Below, in pieces: positions 7,540 through 16,706 of a stretch of 64,000 bases of DNA. The notes beneath the pieces are model-generated. The model saw only the letters and a program-made list of their open reading frames with translations, was not told where the DNA came from and searched no databases. The stretch's first letter is position 1; each line of letters begins with the position of its first letter. The stretch comes from UBA6244 sp963676875 (lineage in GTDB: Bacteria; Bacteroidota; Bacteroidia; Bacteroidales; F082): positions 3,906,001 to 3,970,000 of the forward strand of contig OY781436.1 of the NCBI GenBank assembly GCA_963676875.1, written 5' to 3'. Both the position numbers and the translations under genes were made by a program.

Positions 7540-8717
7540 ATGATAAAATTTGAAGACGCGCTAACAATAGTTCAAAACTCGGTCCGGCAGGTGGCCGCAA
7601 CCGAAAAGATTCCCTCATGGACTCCATGGGAAGAATTCTGGCTCAGGATGTTTATTCCGACATCAACATGCCTCCATTTGATAAATCAGCCATGGATGGT
7701 TTTGCCTGCCGGAAGCAGGATATCGGTCAACCGTTGGAGGTAGTGGAAGTAATTGCTGCCGGCCAGGTTCCTCAACAAAAAATAGGTGAGGGCCAATGTG
7801 CCAAAATTATGACCGGTGCCATTGTGCCCAAAGGAGCCGACTGCGTGCTGATGGTCGAGTACACTGAGGAAGTGGACAACAACAGGATCAGGTTTACCAG
7901 GAATCAAACCGGCAACAACATTTGTTATTTTGCCGAGGACATTAAAAAAGGTGAACTTGTTCTGGAAAGTGGCATCGAAATCAAACCCCAACATATTGCC
8001 GTGCTGGCTTCGGTGGGTTGCACGGAACCATTGGTTTTCGTCAGACCGCGTATAGCCATTATTTCTACCGGCGATGAATTGGTTGAACCTGAGGCGATTC
8101 CCGCCATTTCGCAAATCAGAAACAGCAATGGCCGTCAATTGGTGGCGCAAGTGCTACGGACCGGCGCCATTCCCCGCTATTTGGGTATCGCCGAAGATTC
8201 GCGTCCCGCTACTTTTAACATCATCACCAAAGCGCTGGCTGAATGCGACATCGTGTTGCTCACGGGTGGGGTTTCCATGGGCGATTTCGACTTTGTTCCT
8301 GAAATAATGCAGGAGGCCGGTGTAGAAATACTGTTCCGGTCGGTGGCCGTGCAGCCCGGAAAACCAACAACTTTCGGCACCACTAAAGACCAAAAATTTA
8401 TTTTTGGTTTGCCCGGAAATCCTGTGTCTTCGTACACCCAGTTTGAATTGTTAGTTCGTCCCCTGATAAACAAACTCATGGGGAATAATTCTTCATCGCC
8501 CATCATTCCATTGCCCATGGGTGCTCAGTATCGCCGACGAAAATCAGAACGAAAGTCCTTTTTTCCTGTGAATATTAGAGATGGCAAAGTGTTTCCGGTG
8601 GAATATCACGGATCGGCACACATTCATTCGTATGTATTCGCCGACGGCATCACCTCCATTGAAATCGGACAAGAGAAATTAGACATAGGAGACATGGTGG
8701 ATGTTAGACAGATATAA
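7540..8717 (+). CDS. moeA: Molybdopterin molybdenumtransferase MoeA (frameshift near 7612-7617 as sequenced)
   Basis: MoeA inserts molybdate (or tungstate) into adenylylated molybdopterin. The main frame (7617-8717, 366 residues) carries NMPPFDKSAMDGFA, the MPT-binding core IISTGDEL, TGGVSMGDFDF and GLPGNPVSS. The usual N-terminal helix is missing from that frame but is present just upstream in another one: the ATG at 7540 starts MIKFEDALTIVQNSV and runs to KIP, where one extra C in the CCC at about 7610 would join it to LMDSMGRILAQ. So either a base is missing in the assembly or the gene is truly shifted; reinitiation at the ATG at 7617 could still give a shortened protein. The 3' end overlaps moaA by 17 bases. 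Confidence 0.88.
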
Positions 8718-9501
8718 CCGAAAAATCAATTACTTACGCATCTCAGTTACCGACCGTTGCAATTTGCGATGTACCTATTGCATGCCTGAAGAAGGGATAC
8801 AATTGCTTCATCATGAAGATATTATATCTTTTGAGGAAATTGTAGAGGTAGTGAAGGAAAGTGTAGCCCTCGGGGTGGATAAAATCCGGATTACGGGGGG
8901 CGAACCGCTGGTGCGGAAAGGAATCGTAGATTTGGTAGGCATGATCGCTGATATTCCGGGGGTGAAAGATTTTGGCATGACCACCAACGGAATCCTGTTG
9001 AAAAAATATGCTCAAGACCTGAAAAATGCCGGTTTGTCGCGGGTAAATGTTAGTTTGGATACCCTTAATCCCGAACGCTTTACACAAATTACCCGTTTGG
9101 GAAAAATTGAACACGTGCTTGCCGGAATTGAAGAAGCCCAGCGTGTAGGACTTTGTCCGGTAAAAATTAATTGTGTGATAAAAAAATCGTCCCAGGAACC
9201 GGATGCAATGGACGTAGCCAGTTATGCCAAAGGCAATGGCTTGCAGATCAGATACATCCATCAAATGGACTTGAATCTGGGACATTTTTCAGTGGTGGAG
9301 GGTGGCGAAGGTGGTGATTGTGCCATCTGCAACCGCTTGCGCCTCACCGCTGACGGAAAAATAAAACCCTGTTTGTTCAACAACCGTGAATACAGCATCC
9401 GCGAATTGGGCATCACAGAAGCCATCCATATGGCCATCAAACACAAACCCAAATGCGGATCGGTGAACACGGTGGGAGAGTTTTATAATATTGGAGGTTA
9501 G
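8701..9501 (+). CDS. moaA: GTP 3',8-cyclase MoaA, short form
   Basis: This radical-SAM enzyme performs the first step of molybdopterin synthesis, GTP to cyclic dehydro-GTP. The N-terminal [4Fe-4S] ligands are Cys20, Cys24 and Cys27 (CNLRCTYC). The second cluster is Cys207, Cys210 and Cys224, with the GTP-contacting CNRLRLTADG between them. The protein ends in the essential GG pair (YNIGG). At 266 residues it is about 55-60 shorter than usual, and most of the loss falls between the RYIHQMD strand and the second cluster, where only about 17 residues remain of the usual 60 or so. All catalytic landmarks are kept, so activity is likely. It overlaps moeA, then a repeat array intervenes before moaC. 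Confidence 0.9.
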   Translation: MLDRYNRKINYLRISVTDRCNLRCTYCMPEEGIQLLHHEDIISFEEIVEVVKESVALGVDKIRITGGEPLVRKGIVDLVGMIADIPGVKDFGMTTNGILLKKYAQDLKNAGLSRVNVSLDTLNPERFTQITRLGKIEHVLAGIEEAQRVGLCPVKINCVIKKSSQEPDAMDVASYAKGNGLQIRYIHQMDLNLGHFSVVEGGEGGDCAICNRLRLTADGKIKPCLFNNREYSIRELGITEAIHMAIKHKPKCGSVNTVGEFYNIGG

Positions 9502-9510
9502 GAGGGGGTT

Positions 9511-9622
9511 GGAAGACGGAAGACGGAAGTTGGGAGTAGGGAGTAGGGAGTAGGAAGTAGGGAGTAGGGAGTAGGAAGTCGGGAGACGGGAGACGGGAGA
9601 CGGGAGACGGGAGTAAGGAGTA
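9511..9622. repeat. Heptanucleotide tandem repeat, 16 units in phase
   Basis: Sixteen consecutive 7-mers of the form GGRAGNN fill the stretch without a break: GGAAGAC twice, GGAAGTT, several GGGAGTA and GGAAGTA, four GGGAGAC, then GGGAGTA and AGGAGTA. All purine-rich bases are on the + strand. It begins nine bases after the moaA stop. Confidence 0.92.
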
Positions 9623-9717
9623 AAGAATATAGAGTAGTGTATTGATAACCATTGTATTAAAACCGAAAAGTACCGGAGGTACGATAGACAATTAGCCCTG
9701 GAATTTATTCCCGGGCG
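9621..9717. repeat. 97-bp palindromic module, copy A
   Basis: The copy contains a 13-bp hairpin GTACC-GGA-GGTAC (9670-9682) and a larger inverted repeat GCCCTGGAAT...ATTCCCGGGC (9695-9716). It is nearly identical to copies at 9801 and 9961. Confidence 0.9.
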
Positions 9718-9726
9718 AGAGGGCTA

Positions 9727-9803
9727 GAAAGTAGAAAGTAGGGAGTAGGGAGTAGGGAGTCGGAAGTAGGGAGTAGGAAGTTTGGAGTCGGATGTAAAGA
9801 GTA
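9727..9803. repeat. Heptanucleotide tandem repeat, second block
   Basis: About eleven 7-mers in phase (GAAAGTA twice, GGGAGTA, GGGAGTC, GGAAGTA, and degenerate units to AAGAGTA) lie between module copies A and B. Confidence 0.85.
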
Positions 9804-9897
9804 GAGAATATAGATTAGTGTATTGATAACCATTGTATTAAAACCGAAAAGTACCGGAGGTACGAAAGACAATTAGCCCTGGAATTTATTCCCGGGC
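9801..9897. repeat. 97-bp palindromic module, copy B
   Basis: Same module as copy A with a few substitutions; its GTACC-GGA-GGTAC hairpin is at 9851-9863. Confidence 0.9.
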
Positions 9898-9907
9898 AAG
9901 GGGGATA

Positions 9908-9970
9908 GAAAGTAGGGAGTAAGGAGTAGGAAGTCGGAAGTCGGAAGTCGGGAGTAAAGAGTAAAGAATA
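9908..9970. repeat. Heptanucleotide tandem repeat, third block
   Basis: Nine 7-mers in phase, including three consecutive GGAAGTC units, lead directly into module copy C. Confidence 0.85.
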
Positions 9971-10058
9971 TAGATTAGTGTATTGATAACCATTGTATTA
10001 AAACCGAAAAGTACCGGAGGTACGATAGACAATTCGCCCCGGAATTTATTCCCGGGCG
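9961..10058. repeat. 97-bp palindromic module, copy C
   Basis: The third copy has its 13-bp hairpin at 10011-10023. Its larger inverted repeat is longer than in A and B because TTCGCCC now pairs with GGGCGAA. A fourth, decayed heptad block follows (10060-10094). Confidence 0.9.
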
Positions 10059-10137
10059 AAAGGAGTAGGAAGCTGGGAGCCGGAAGTCGGAAGCCTTCGG
10101 TGGAAGTAGAAAGCCGGTTTACCAAATAGAGTGATAT

Positions 10138-10199
10138 AGCCCGTAGGGCTTTAACATCAATAGCCAATTGAATAAACACAATGTTTTGTCCGTAGGACA
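10138..10199. repeat. Two 13-bp mini-hairpins before moaC
   Basis: AGCCC-GTA-GGGCT (10138-10150) and TGTCC-GTA-GGACA (10187-10199) are perfect 5-3-5 hairpins. They share the core CCGNAGG with the GTACC-GGA-GGTAC hairpin of the 97-bp modules. Confidence 0.8.
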
Positions 10200-10226
10200 T
10201 CAACATGGGGAGTCTAAAAAAAAGAA

Positions 10227-10688
10227 ATGATGAAGAAACTAAGTCATACAAATAACGAAGGAAAGGCCAACATGGTGGACGTGGGCAGTAAGCCGCTGCA
10301 ACAAAGAACGGCTATTGCCGAAGGATTCATTGCATTAAGCCCGGAGACCATCCACCTGATACAAGAAAATCAGATGAAAAAGGGTGATGTGTTGACCATT
10401 GCCGAAATCGCTGGAATTCAGGGAGCCAAAAAAACCAGTGAATTGATTCCATTGTGTCATCCCTTGCAACTTACCAAAGTGGATGTACAAGCAACCCTCG
10501 AAGAAAATGGTGTGCGCATTACAGGACTGTCGAGGTGCATCGGTCAAACAGGTGTGGAAATGGAAGCCCTCACCGGTGTGAGTGTGGCACTGCTTACCAT
10601 TTACGACATGTGCAAAGCCGTGGATAAAAACATGGTGTTGGGTGATATTCATCTGAAAGAAAAAACCAAAGAAGACATAAAATACTAA
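10227..10688 (+). CDS. moaC: Cyclic pyranopterin monophosphate synthase MoaC
   Basis: This 153-residue protein converts cyclic dehydro-GTP from MoaA to cyclic pyranopterin monophosphate. Family landmarks are NMVDVGSKP near residue 15, the substrate pocket KKTSELIPLCHPL at 68-80, GQTGVEMEAL at 106-115 and the catalytic YDMCKAVDK at 126-134. Two adjacent ATGs (10227, 10230) are equally possible starts. The 725-base repeat array upstream separates it from moaA, so it may need its own promoter or rely on read-through. Confidence 0.95.
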   Translation: MMKKLSHTNNEGKANMVDVGSKPLQQRTAIAEGFIALSPETIHLIQENQMKKGDVLTIAEIAGIQGAKKTSELIPLCHPLQLTKVDVQATLEENGVRITGLSRCIGQTGVEMEALTGVSVALLTIYDMCKAVDKNMVLGDIHLKEKTKEDIKY

Positions 10689-10748
10689 TATACAACCTGA
10701 TGGTGGTTGGCACAAATTCAACCCATCATCTCAGAAAGAACTATTGCA

Positions 10749-11684
10749 ATGACGACACAAACCATTAAAGTACTCAGTACCAATATTTCCGTAAAAAAGG
10801 GGACGGTAAAAAAGCCGGTTCCTCAAATAGAACTCAACGATCGTGGTGTGCAAAACGATGCCCATGCCGGCAAGTGGCACCGCCAGGTAAGCATGCTGGG
10901 AGTGGAAAGTTTTAACAAGTTTTCAATCGAAGCCGGACGTCAGATCGAATTTGGCGAGTTTGCCGAAAACATCACCACCGAGGGGATGGAAATTTTTAAA
11001 ACGGCACCTTTAGATCGATTCCTGAATGCAGATATCGAATTGGAAGTGACCCAGATAGGTAAAAAATGTCATGGCGATTCCTGTGCCATTTACCGTGAGG
11101 TGGGTAACTGCGTCATGCCCAAGGAAGGCATCTTTGTTCGTGTTATTCGTGGTGGAAAACTCCAATTCGGAGATGTGCTGGAATACCATCCCAAAATTTT
11201 TAAAACCCTGATTATCACCCTCAGCGACCGGGCGAGCAGTGGAGAATATGAGGATAAAAGTGGTCCTGCATTAAAAGGGCATTTGGAAACCTTTTTCCAT
11301 ATGAGTAATTTTCAGTACGAAATTCATCAGGAGATTATTCCGGACGATGAGGAAAAATTACATCGTTTAGTTATGGATGCGAGCAAAACATACGACTTCG
11401 TTTTTACTACCGGTGGTACCGGAATTGGCCCCCGAGACATTACCGTTGACGTTATTAAACCATTGTTAACCAAAGAAATCCCCGGCATTATGGATATGAT
11501 CCGCATGAAGTATGGCATGGAAAAACCCAACGCCCTCATTAGCAGAAGTGTGGCAGGTATCATGGGTCGAACCATGATTTTTACCCTTCCGGGAAGTGTA
11601 AAAGCAGTAAATGAGTACATGGCTGAAATTACTAATGTGCTCATGCATTTATTGCTTATGCTGTATAGCATTGATTCACATTAA
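10749..11684 (+). CDS. MOSC domain-MogA/MoaB fusion protein
   Basis: The 311-residue protein joins an N-terminal MOSC domain (about 1-140; GVQNDAHAGKWHRQ, ENITTEG, and a cysteine in KKCHGDSCAIY) to a C-terminal MogA/MoaB domain (about 148-311; TLSDRASSGEYEDKSG, TTGGTGIGPRD, GIMGRTMIFTLPGS). MogA adenylylates molybdopterin for MoeA. MOSC domains act as sulphur or molybdenum carriers or sulphurases. I start at the ATG at 10749; the TTG at 10707 adds a 14-residue tail outside the MOSC fold. It follows moaC closely and completes the adenylylation step. No moaD or moaE lies in the window. Confidence 0.92.
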   Translation: MTTQTIKVLSTNISVKKGTVKKPVPQIELNDRGVQNDAHAGKWHRQVSMLGVESFNKFSIEAGRQIEFGEFAENITTEGMEIFKTAPLDRFLNADIELEVTQIGKKCHGDSCAIYREVGNCVMPKEGIFVRVIRGGKLQFGDVLEYHPKIFKTLIITLSDRASSGEYEDKSGPALKGHLETFFHMSNFQYEIHQEIIPDDEEKLHRLVMDASKTYDFVFTTGGTGIGPRDITVDVIKPLLTKEIPGIMDMIRMKYGMEKPNALISRSVAGIMGRTMIFTLPGSVKAVNEYMAEITNVLMHLLLMLYSIDSH

Positions 11685-11967
11685 TCGAATAGGGTGTCGG
11701 GTTTTAATTTGTGTAATTCGTGTATTTTACTTTACCTTTTCGATCTTGTCAATTGTATAGTAAATGGATTGGTTTCTGATTCCGAATTAAAAACATGACC
11801 AATTATATGGCTCGGTAAATCGCCATCAGTCTAGAGTTAAACTCTGAATCTGAAGACTTGATTTACATCAATGAATACTGATAAGCTAATCTGGTACATT
11901 TAAAACCAAGTTACAAGATGACTTTACTTTGAATGTGTTGTTTAATAATATTCAAATATTAGTTAAG

Positions 11968-14900
11968 TCAATTTGATAATACAACCTTTGCTGTGTGGTT
12001 AAGATGATTGTCAGATAGTGAAATAAAATACATTCCTTTTGCTATATCGTTTGGTATATCAAAACGATTAAGCCCTTTCTGTAGTTGAACCACACTTTTA
12101 TAAATGAGTTTTCCATTGAGGTTTTTTATCGTAAGACTATGTGTGTTTTTCTGAGTTGGTTGAGTCATCTCAATGAAAATGGTTTTTTTGTACAAATACA
12201 TTTTAATACCATTCTTATTATTTTCGTCAATTGAATTGATTTCAAAGAGAATCAAAAATGAGCCAGTATTATCCAGCTCATAAAGTTCATCAATATCTGA
12301 GTTGTCGTCGGTTTTGTAAAACAAGTAATATCTTGATTCCTCGTTAGAGGTAGGATAGGTTATTGTTGTATAAGAACGTAATGTGTCTCCTGAGTTAATT
12401 CCGATCTCATCCAGAGTGATAATGTTTTGGTCAAAAGCATCAAGAATGGAATCTTCAGACCAGTAAAAACCTGTTTTTGAGTATGTTCCATTCAATGATC
12501 CATTGTTGATAATTGAGTAGTCCACATTAAAAGTAGGATTTGTTTTTGAAGTGATGATGGTATCCATATTGTTGTGTGCCATATAATTCCAAAATGGAGG
12601 GAAGATTATTTTAAAAGATCCAACATTGTTCAGCTCATTTATTTCGACTAGAGTAGAATCTGCATCTATGAGGTAAAATACATAGTAGGTTGATTGGCGC
12701 AGAGGGATAGGGTAATCAAATGTGGCTGAAAGGTTTAAAGTGTTCCCAGCCGTAATTGGATTTTGAGTATTGCTGAAAACTTCCGGGTCGACAGGATCAA
12801 AAATGCTGTCATTTGACCAATAGAATCTGGTGATAGTCATTTGTCCATCAGATGGCCCTAAGTTGGTGATTGAATAATTTAGGTTAATATCAGGCTGATC
12901 TAGGGAGGTTGTCACAGACACCATATCGTTATTTGTTATATAATCTATTGTTTGGCCTGCTATTTCGAAGTTGTCAATTCTCATCCCTTGTACCGTACCA
13001 TTGCCATATGGTGCTGTATTACTTCTGTATTTAAATCGGAAAACAACATGTTCCTCTCCTCGTAAAAATGATAAATCAAAAAATACCGAATCGAGCGTTG
13101 GTATTCCCCAACCAGACGAATACATAGTCCAGCCCGGTTCACCATTCAAGTTTCCTATTTGGTTATTGTTATACCAATTGAAGGCTTGTCCGTATTCGGC
13201 TGTCAGAACTTGCCATGAATTTCCTCCATCGGTCGAGAAGTCAAGATTTCCTCCTTCATCAAGCCAAAGTGAGCCGGCATCACCTACGCACAATAAGTCG
13301 AATGACAGTAAAACCTTATTTAGTTTTTTAAAATTAAATGCAGGGGTTTCGAGATGCCAAATTGGTACCTGAGAAGTTGACATCACATTATTGATTCTGT
13401 CGGTAAACATAATCCCTGATATTATGTTAGTGGAATAGAGGTGCTCACCGGGAGCCGTCATGTTACGAAAACGAAAACCTTCCTTTCGGTGTGTGCCTTC
13501 ATAATAGGTTCCGTATTCATGCCAACCATCAATTATAGAATCATTAAAGTCCATGTTGTAGGGGTATTCGTTGATGCTATCCAACGCCAATTCCCAGTAA
13601 CCAATATTATTTGACTCGTTTGATTCCATACTCGTGTTGCCGGCATCTAGCTCGTATATCAAATATTTAAACTCCGAAAGATTTGTCGGGGCATCAAAGA
13701 TTGCATTTACATAAAAGCTCATATCTGGGCGGATTGCAGGTATGTTTTCTTGCCCTATATTGATATCGTCATTGTCAAGATTGATGTTATTTGAAAGATA
13801 ATACTTTGCAATACCCGGCGATGAAATATAATTCCCTTGATTTTTTATATTCATAAAGAACTTAATTTCAGAGGAAAGGGAACTAATCATTAAGGCTTTT
13901 TTATGGGTAACGTTTAAATCGATAAAAGCTTCACGTATTGAAAAATTATCAATCAACGCACCTTCCGGGGACTTAAGTGTACTATCTGATTTATGGCCCG
14001 AAGCCAAATTGTAACGAAATTGTATCTGTGGTTCTCCTGCCAGAGATTTTATATCAATAATATATCTTGTATTTCTTTCAGCCCCTCTGCCGTTATATTG
14101 ATCGTAGGTAACAAAGGCATTTTCAAAGAGATCAAACAATAATTTTGTTTGATTAGGGAACTGCGCCTCCATGTCTAAACCATTCCAACTATTATATTCT
14201 ATTTGATAATACCACCTGTTATACGACTGGTTGGTTGTGTCCAAGACAATCCAGGTGCATCCGCCATCCTTGGAATAACTTAAATTGGTCATGGCTTCAT
14301 TATCCATCATTATTTTAAAAGCTTCTAATTGCATGTCAAATTCAATCACAGGATTGATACTGGTTGTGAGATCAAAAACGGGAGTGTATAGATGCATCCT
14401 GCTCATTTCATGCACAGATCCTGTATCACTAGTAATCCAGGCCTTCATTCCGGAGAAGGCGCTATTAAGAACAATGCCATTAGGAGTCGTCCATTGCCAA
14501 TCATCAAAACCAAGTGATGCGTTGTGTCTCCACCCATCAATCTGTGATTCGAAGTCATTGAAATATGGTGTTGTTGCGGGTGTTTGGTAGAAAATAGTAA
14601 AATATCCACCATTGTTATATTCCCTCATTTCATCAATGGAGTTATCTGTGTCGAGTTCGTAGAACAGGAAGAATTTTTCAGGTGAGTTTGGTGGAATGGC
14701 ATATGAAAAATTTGTCCAAAGGCTGGAGGAATCGGCTAATACTTGTTCTTCTTTTGTTCCAAGCAAGATGTCAGAAACATCCAAAATACTGTCGTTTGAC
14801 CAGTAAAATGTGGTTCGACTTGGAGGGGCATTCGTCAGTCCACTATTGCATAAATGGTACTTTAAATTACCAAATGAAGAGGTATTCGCAGTGAAAAGAT

Positions 14901-16380
14901 TTTTCTTATCTCCTTCAATGCTTAAGTCTGGCTTGATGGATCCTATATATACGTCATCAAATATTATCCCTTCAGGTTGGAGATAATTGCTTTCAAATTC
15001 AATTCTGAATTTGACACTGTTGTTGGATGCAATGTTATGCAGAGGCACATTAATATAATCCCATTCGTCGTTACGACATGGTGGAATATATATTATATCG
15101 TACCAATCGTCCCCGTTATTTGCGTTATACTGAAGTCGATATCCATTCGCATCCATGTTGTCTTTAAACCAGAAGTTAAAAACAATCTCTTCCGAAATGG
15201 ATGTCAAATCAATGTTAGGGAATTCAACATATTGTACATTGCAAATTGTAGTGCAGGTGTTATCCTTGTACTCAACCGATTTGCTCGTATGCCATGCATT
15301 TTCACCTGAATGTGTGTCTTCTAAATGGTGACTATAGCCCCGGCCCATTTCCCATAATAATATATCTCCATTACTTGAAAGATAAGCCTCCAATGGTAAG
15401 TAGGTGTTATTCTCAAAGCTATTGATGTAGGGAAGATTATAAACTGTATCCACATGAATGACCGAGTATTGTATGTTGTCAGTTTCATCGTTCTCTTGTA
15501 CTACATTTAATGCATCATATTGATGAAAGATATAGTAATTTCCTGGTGATAAATCGTTATCTAATGCTATGGTTCTTTCTATTTTACTATTCTCAAAATA
15601 TTCTGCACTATAGGTTGATACTTGGTTGTCATTGGCATCAAGTATCGTGTCAGTTGAAAAAAAGTAGTTTGTTGTGAGTAGGGAAACATCACCATACTCA
15701 TTGTTAAATCCCATTTCTGTTTTACTTGTATAGGTTAGGTTGTTTTGCGTGACAAAAATCGAATCTCCTGAAATGGCAAAAATATTATTGTATTCTTCTT
15801 TAATGCAAAAATCGTCAATTGGCCATTCAACATGATTAGTATCTTTACTGATGGATAAGTATCTGAAAATCAAATTTGTATTACCATGCAAAAAACTTAA
15901 TCCTATCTTTGAGTGTTGACAGGAAACTGTATTTCCCATCCAACCGTTATTCCCCATCCAGTTTTTTTTCTTTGCTTTGTCGTGGTTTAGGTGGTTCCAG
16001 GTAACTCCGTTATCAGTCGAATATTGCATTACTGATCTTGCGTTGACAGAATGGAGTTTTTGGGTGAATGACAAAACATAATCAATGGAAGTATCCGACA
16101 AATTAAAGGTAGGGGTTGCTAAATACCGATAGGTTGATCGACTGGCATTTCCGGTAAGGTTAGTAACCCATTCACTGTTTTTAGCTATTCCACCATGTAT
16201 ATTTGAAGAGTTTGGAAATTCTAACCCCAAGTCATTTGTCCCTGATAATGAATAATAAAACCATCCTGTCGTGTCTATAGGATCCTTAAAATTGTTGAAA
16301 TAGGGTAAGGTTGTTTGTCCAGGGGAATAATAATATATACTGGTCAAAAGTAAAGCAAGTATAAAAGTCAGTTTTTTCAT
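11968..16380 (-). CDS. Giant multidomain T9SS surface protein with CARDB-like repeats
   Basis: The 1470-residue protein has a signal peptide (cleavage after YYSPGQ). Four jelly-roll modules of the choice-of-anchor-J/MAM kind are each introduced by a P-Y-x-x-x-F element (near residues 26, 318, 606 and 950). They alternate with about five CARDB-like immunoglobulin repeats marked by FYWSNDSILD-type motifs. A T9SS type A sorting domain closes the protein (SLTIKNLNGKLIYKS, KGMYFISLSDN). It should be exported and fixed to the cell surface, probably for adhesion. Composition is clearly more AT-rich than the flanking cofactor and housekeeping genes, and an insertion sequence lies just upstream, which suggests horizontal acquisition. 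Confidence 0.88.
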   Translation of the reverse strand: MKKLTFILALLLTSIYYYSPGQTTLPYFNNFKDPIDTTGWFYYSLSGTNDLGLEFPNSSNIHGGIAKNSEWVTNLTGNASRSTYRYLATPTFNLSDTSIDYVLSFTQKLHSVNARSVMQYSTDNGVTWNHLNHDKAKKKNWMGNNGWMGNTVSCQHSKIGLSFLHGNTNLIFRYLSISKDTNHVEWPIDDFCIKEEYNNIFAISGDSIFVTQNNLTYTSKTEMGFNNEYGDVSLLTTNYFFSTDTILDANDNQVSTYSAEYFENSKIERTIALDNDLSPGNYYIFHQYDALNVVQENDETDNIQYSVIHVDTVYNLPYINSFENNTYLPLEAYLSSNGDILLWEMGRGYSHHLEDTHSGENAWHTSKSVEYKDNTCTTICNVQYVEFPNIDLTSISEEIVFNFWFKDNMDANGYRLQYNANNGDDWYDIIYIPPCRNDEWDYINVPLHNIASNNSVKFRIEFESNYLQPEGIIFDDVYIGSIKPDLSIEGDKKNLFTANTSSFGNLKYHLCNSGLTNAPPSRTTFYWSNDSILDVSDILLGTKEEQVLADSSSLWTNFSYAIPPNSPEKFFLFYELDTDNSIDEMREYNNGGYFTIFYQTPATTPYFNDFESQIDGWRHNASLGFDDWQWTTPNGIVLNSAFSGMKAWITSDTGSVHEMSRMHLYTPVFDLTTSINPVIEFDMQLEAFKIMMDNEAMTNLSYSKDGGCTWIVLDTTNQSYNRWYYQIEYNSWNGLDMEAQFPNQTKLLFDLFENAFVTYDQYNGRGAERNTRYIIDIKSLAGEPQIQFRYNLASGHKSDSTLKSPEGALIDNFSIREAFIDLNVTHKKALMISSLSSEIKFFMNIKNQGNYISSPGIAKYYLSNNINLDNDDINIGQENIPAIRPDMSFYVNAIFDAPTNLSEFKYLIYELDAGNTSMESNESNNIGYWELALDSINEYPYNMDFNDSIIDGWHEYGTYYEGTHRKEGFRFRNMTAPGEHLYSTNIISGIMFTDRINNVMSTSQVPIWHLETPAFNFKKLNKVLLSFDLLCVGDAGSLWLDEGGNLDFSTDGGNSWQVLTAEYGQAFNWYNNNQIGNLNGEPGWTMYSSGWGIPTLDSVFFDLSFLRGEEHVVFRFKYRSNTAPYGNGTVQGMRIDNFEIAGQTIDYITNNDMVSVTTSLDQPDINLNYSITNLGPSDGQMTITRFYWSNDSIFDPVDPEVFSNTQNPITAGNTLNLSATFDYPIPLRQSTYYVFYLIDADSTLVEINELNNVGSFKIIFPPFWNYMAHNNMDTIITSKTNPTFNVDYSIINNGSLNGTYSKTGFYWSEDSILDAFDQNIITLDEIGINSGDTLRSYTTITYPTSNEESRYYLFYKTDDNSDIDELYELDNTGSFLILFEINSIDENNKNGIKMYLYKKTIFIEMTQPTQKNTHSLTIKNLNGKLIYKSVVQLQKGLNRFDIPNDIAKGMYFISLSDNHLNHTAKVVLSN

Positions 16381-16706
16381 ATTTGATTTAAAGAAGTTTT
16401 TTTAATTAAAGATAGGCGTGCTTATTTTCATAATATGTAAAAGTATTAAAAAATCCAGATGTTGGTTAACATAGGTACGAAAATTTGTAACTAGTTTTGA
16501 TGTTAATGCTAAATGATTGTTTTGCCTTTATTTACCCCTTTTATAGTTGCTGTTTTGTTTGAAAATCCTACTTTTTTTTGTTTTAAGTCAATGAAGGATC
16601 CGACTAAACGATGTTTGATGGAGACAAATACCTTAACCCATTTTGCAGCTAACCTGACAAAGATATTTGCATATCAGTAGATTGGCAATTTTCGAGTTCA
16701 GATTTG
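16381..16706. other. Intergenic region between the giant T9SS gene and the insertion sequence
   Basis: This AT-rich stretch should hold the minus-strand promoter of the 1470-residue protein gene. I see no coding potential, RNA gene or strong hairpin in it. Confidence 0.5.

Noticed and set aside
7600..7625. Programmed frameshift in moeA
   Set aside because: No slippery heptamer or downstream structure of known type; a sequencing error or simple mutation explains it better.
9621..10058. CRISPR-like look of three repeats with intervening sequence
   Set aside because: The repeated unit is about 97 bp, far too long, and the intervals are themselves tandem 7-mers, not unique spacers. No cas gene is present.
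9437..10251. Minus-strand reading frames of 84 and 121 codons with Leu-Pro-Thr-Pro-Tyr repeats
   Set aside because: They are translations of the purine-rich 7-bp tandem repeats and of the palindromic modules; no start signal or protein-like composition outside the repeats.
12921..12945. ATATCGTTATTT-type sequence resembling a ModE half-site
   Set aside because: It lies inside the T9SS coding sequence and does not have the 7-10-7 inverted-repeat geometry.
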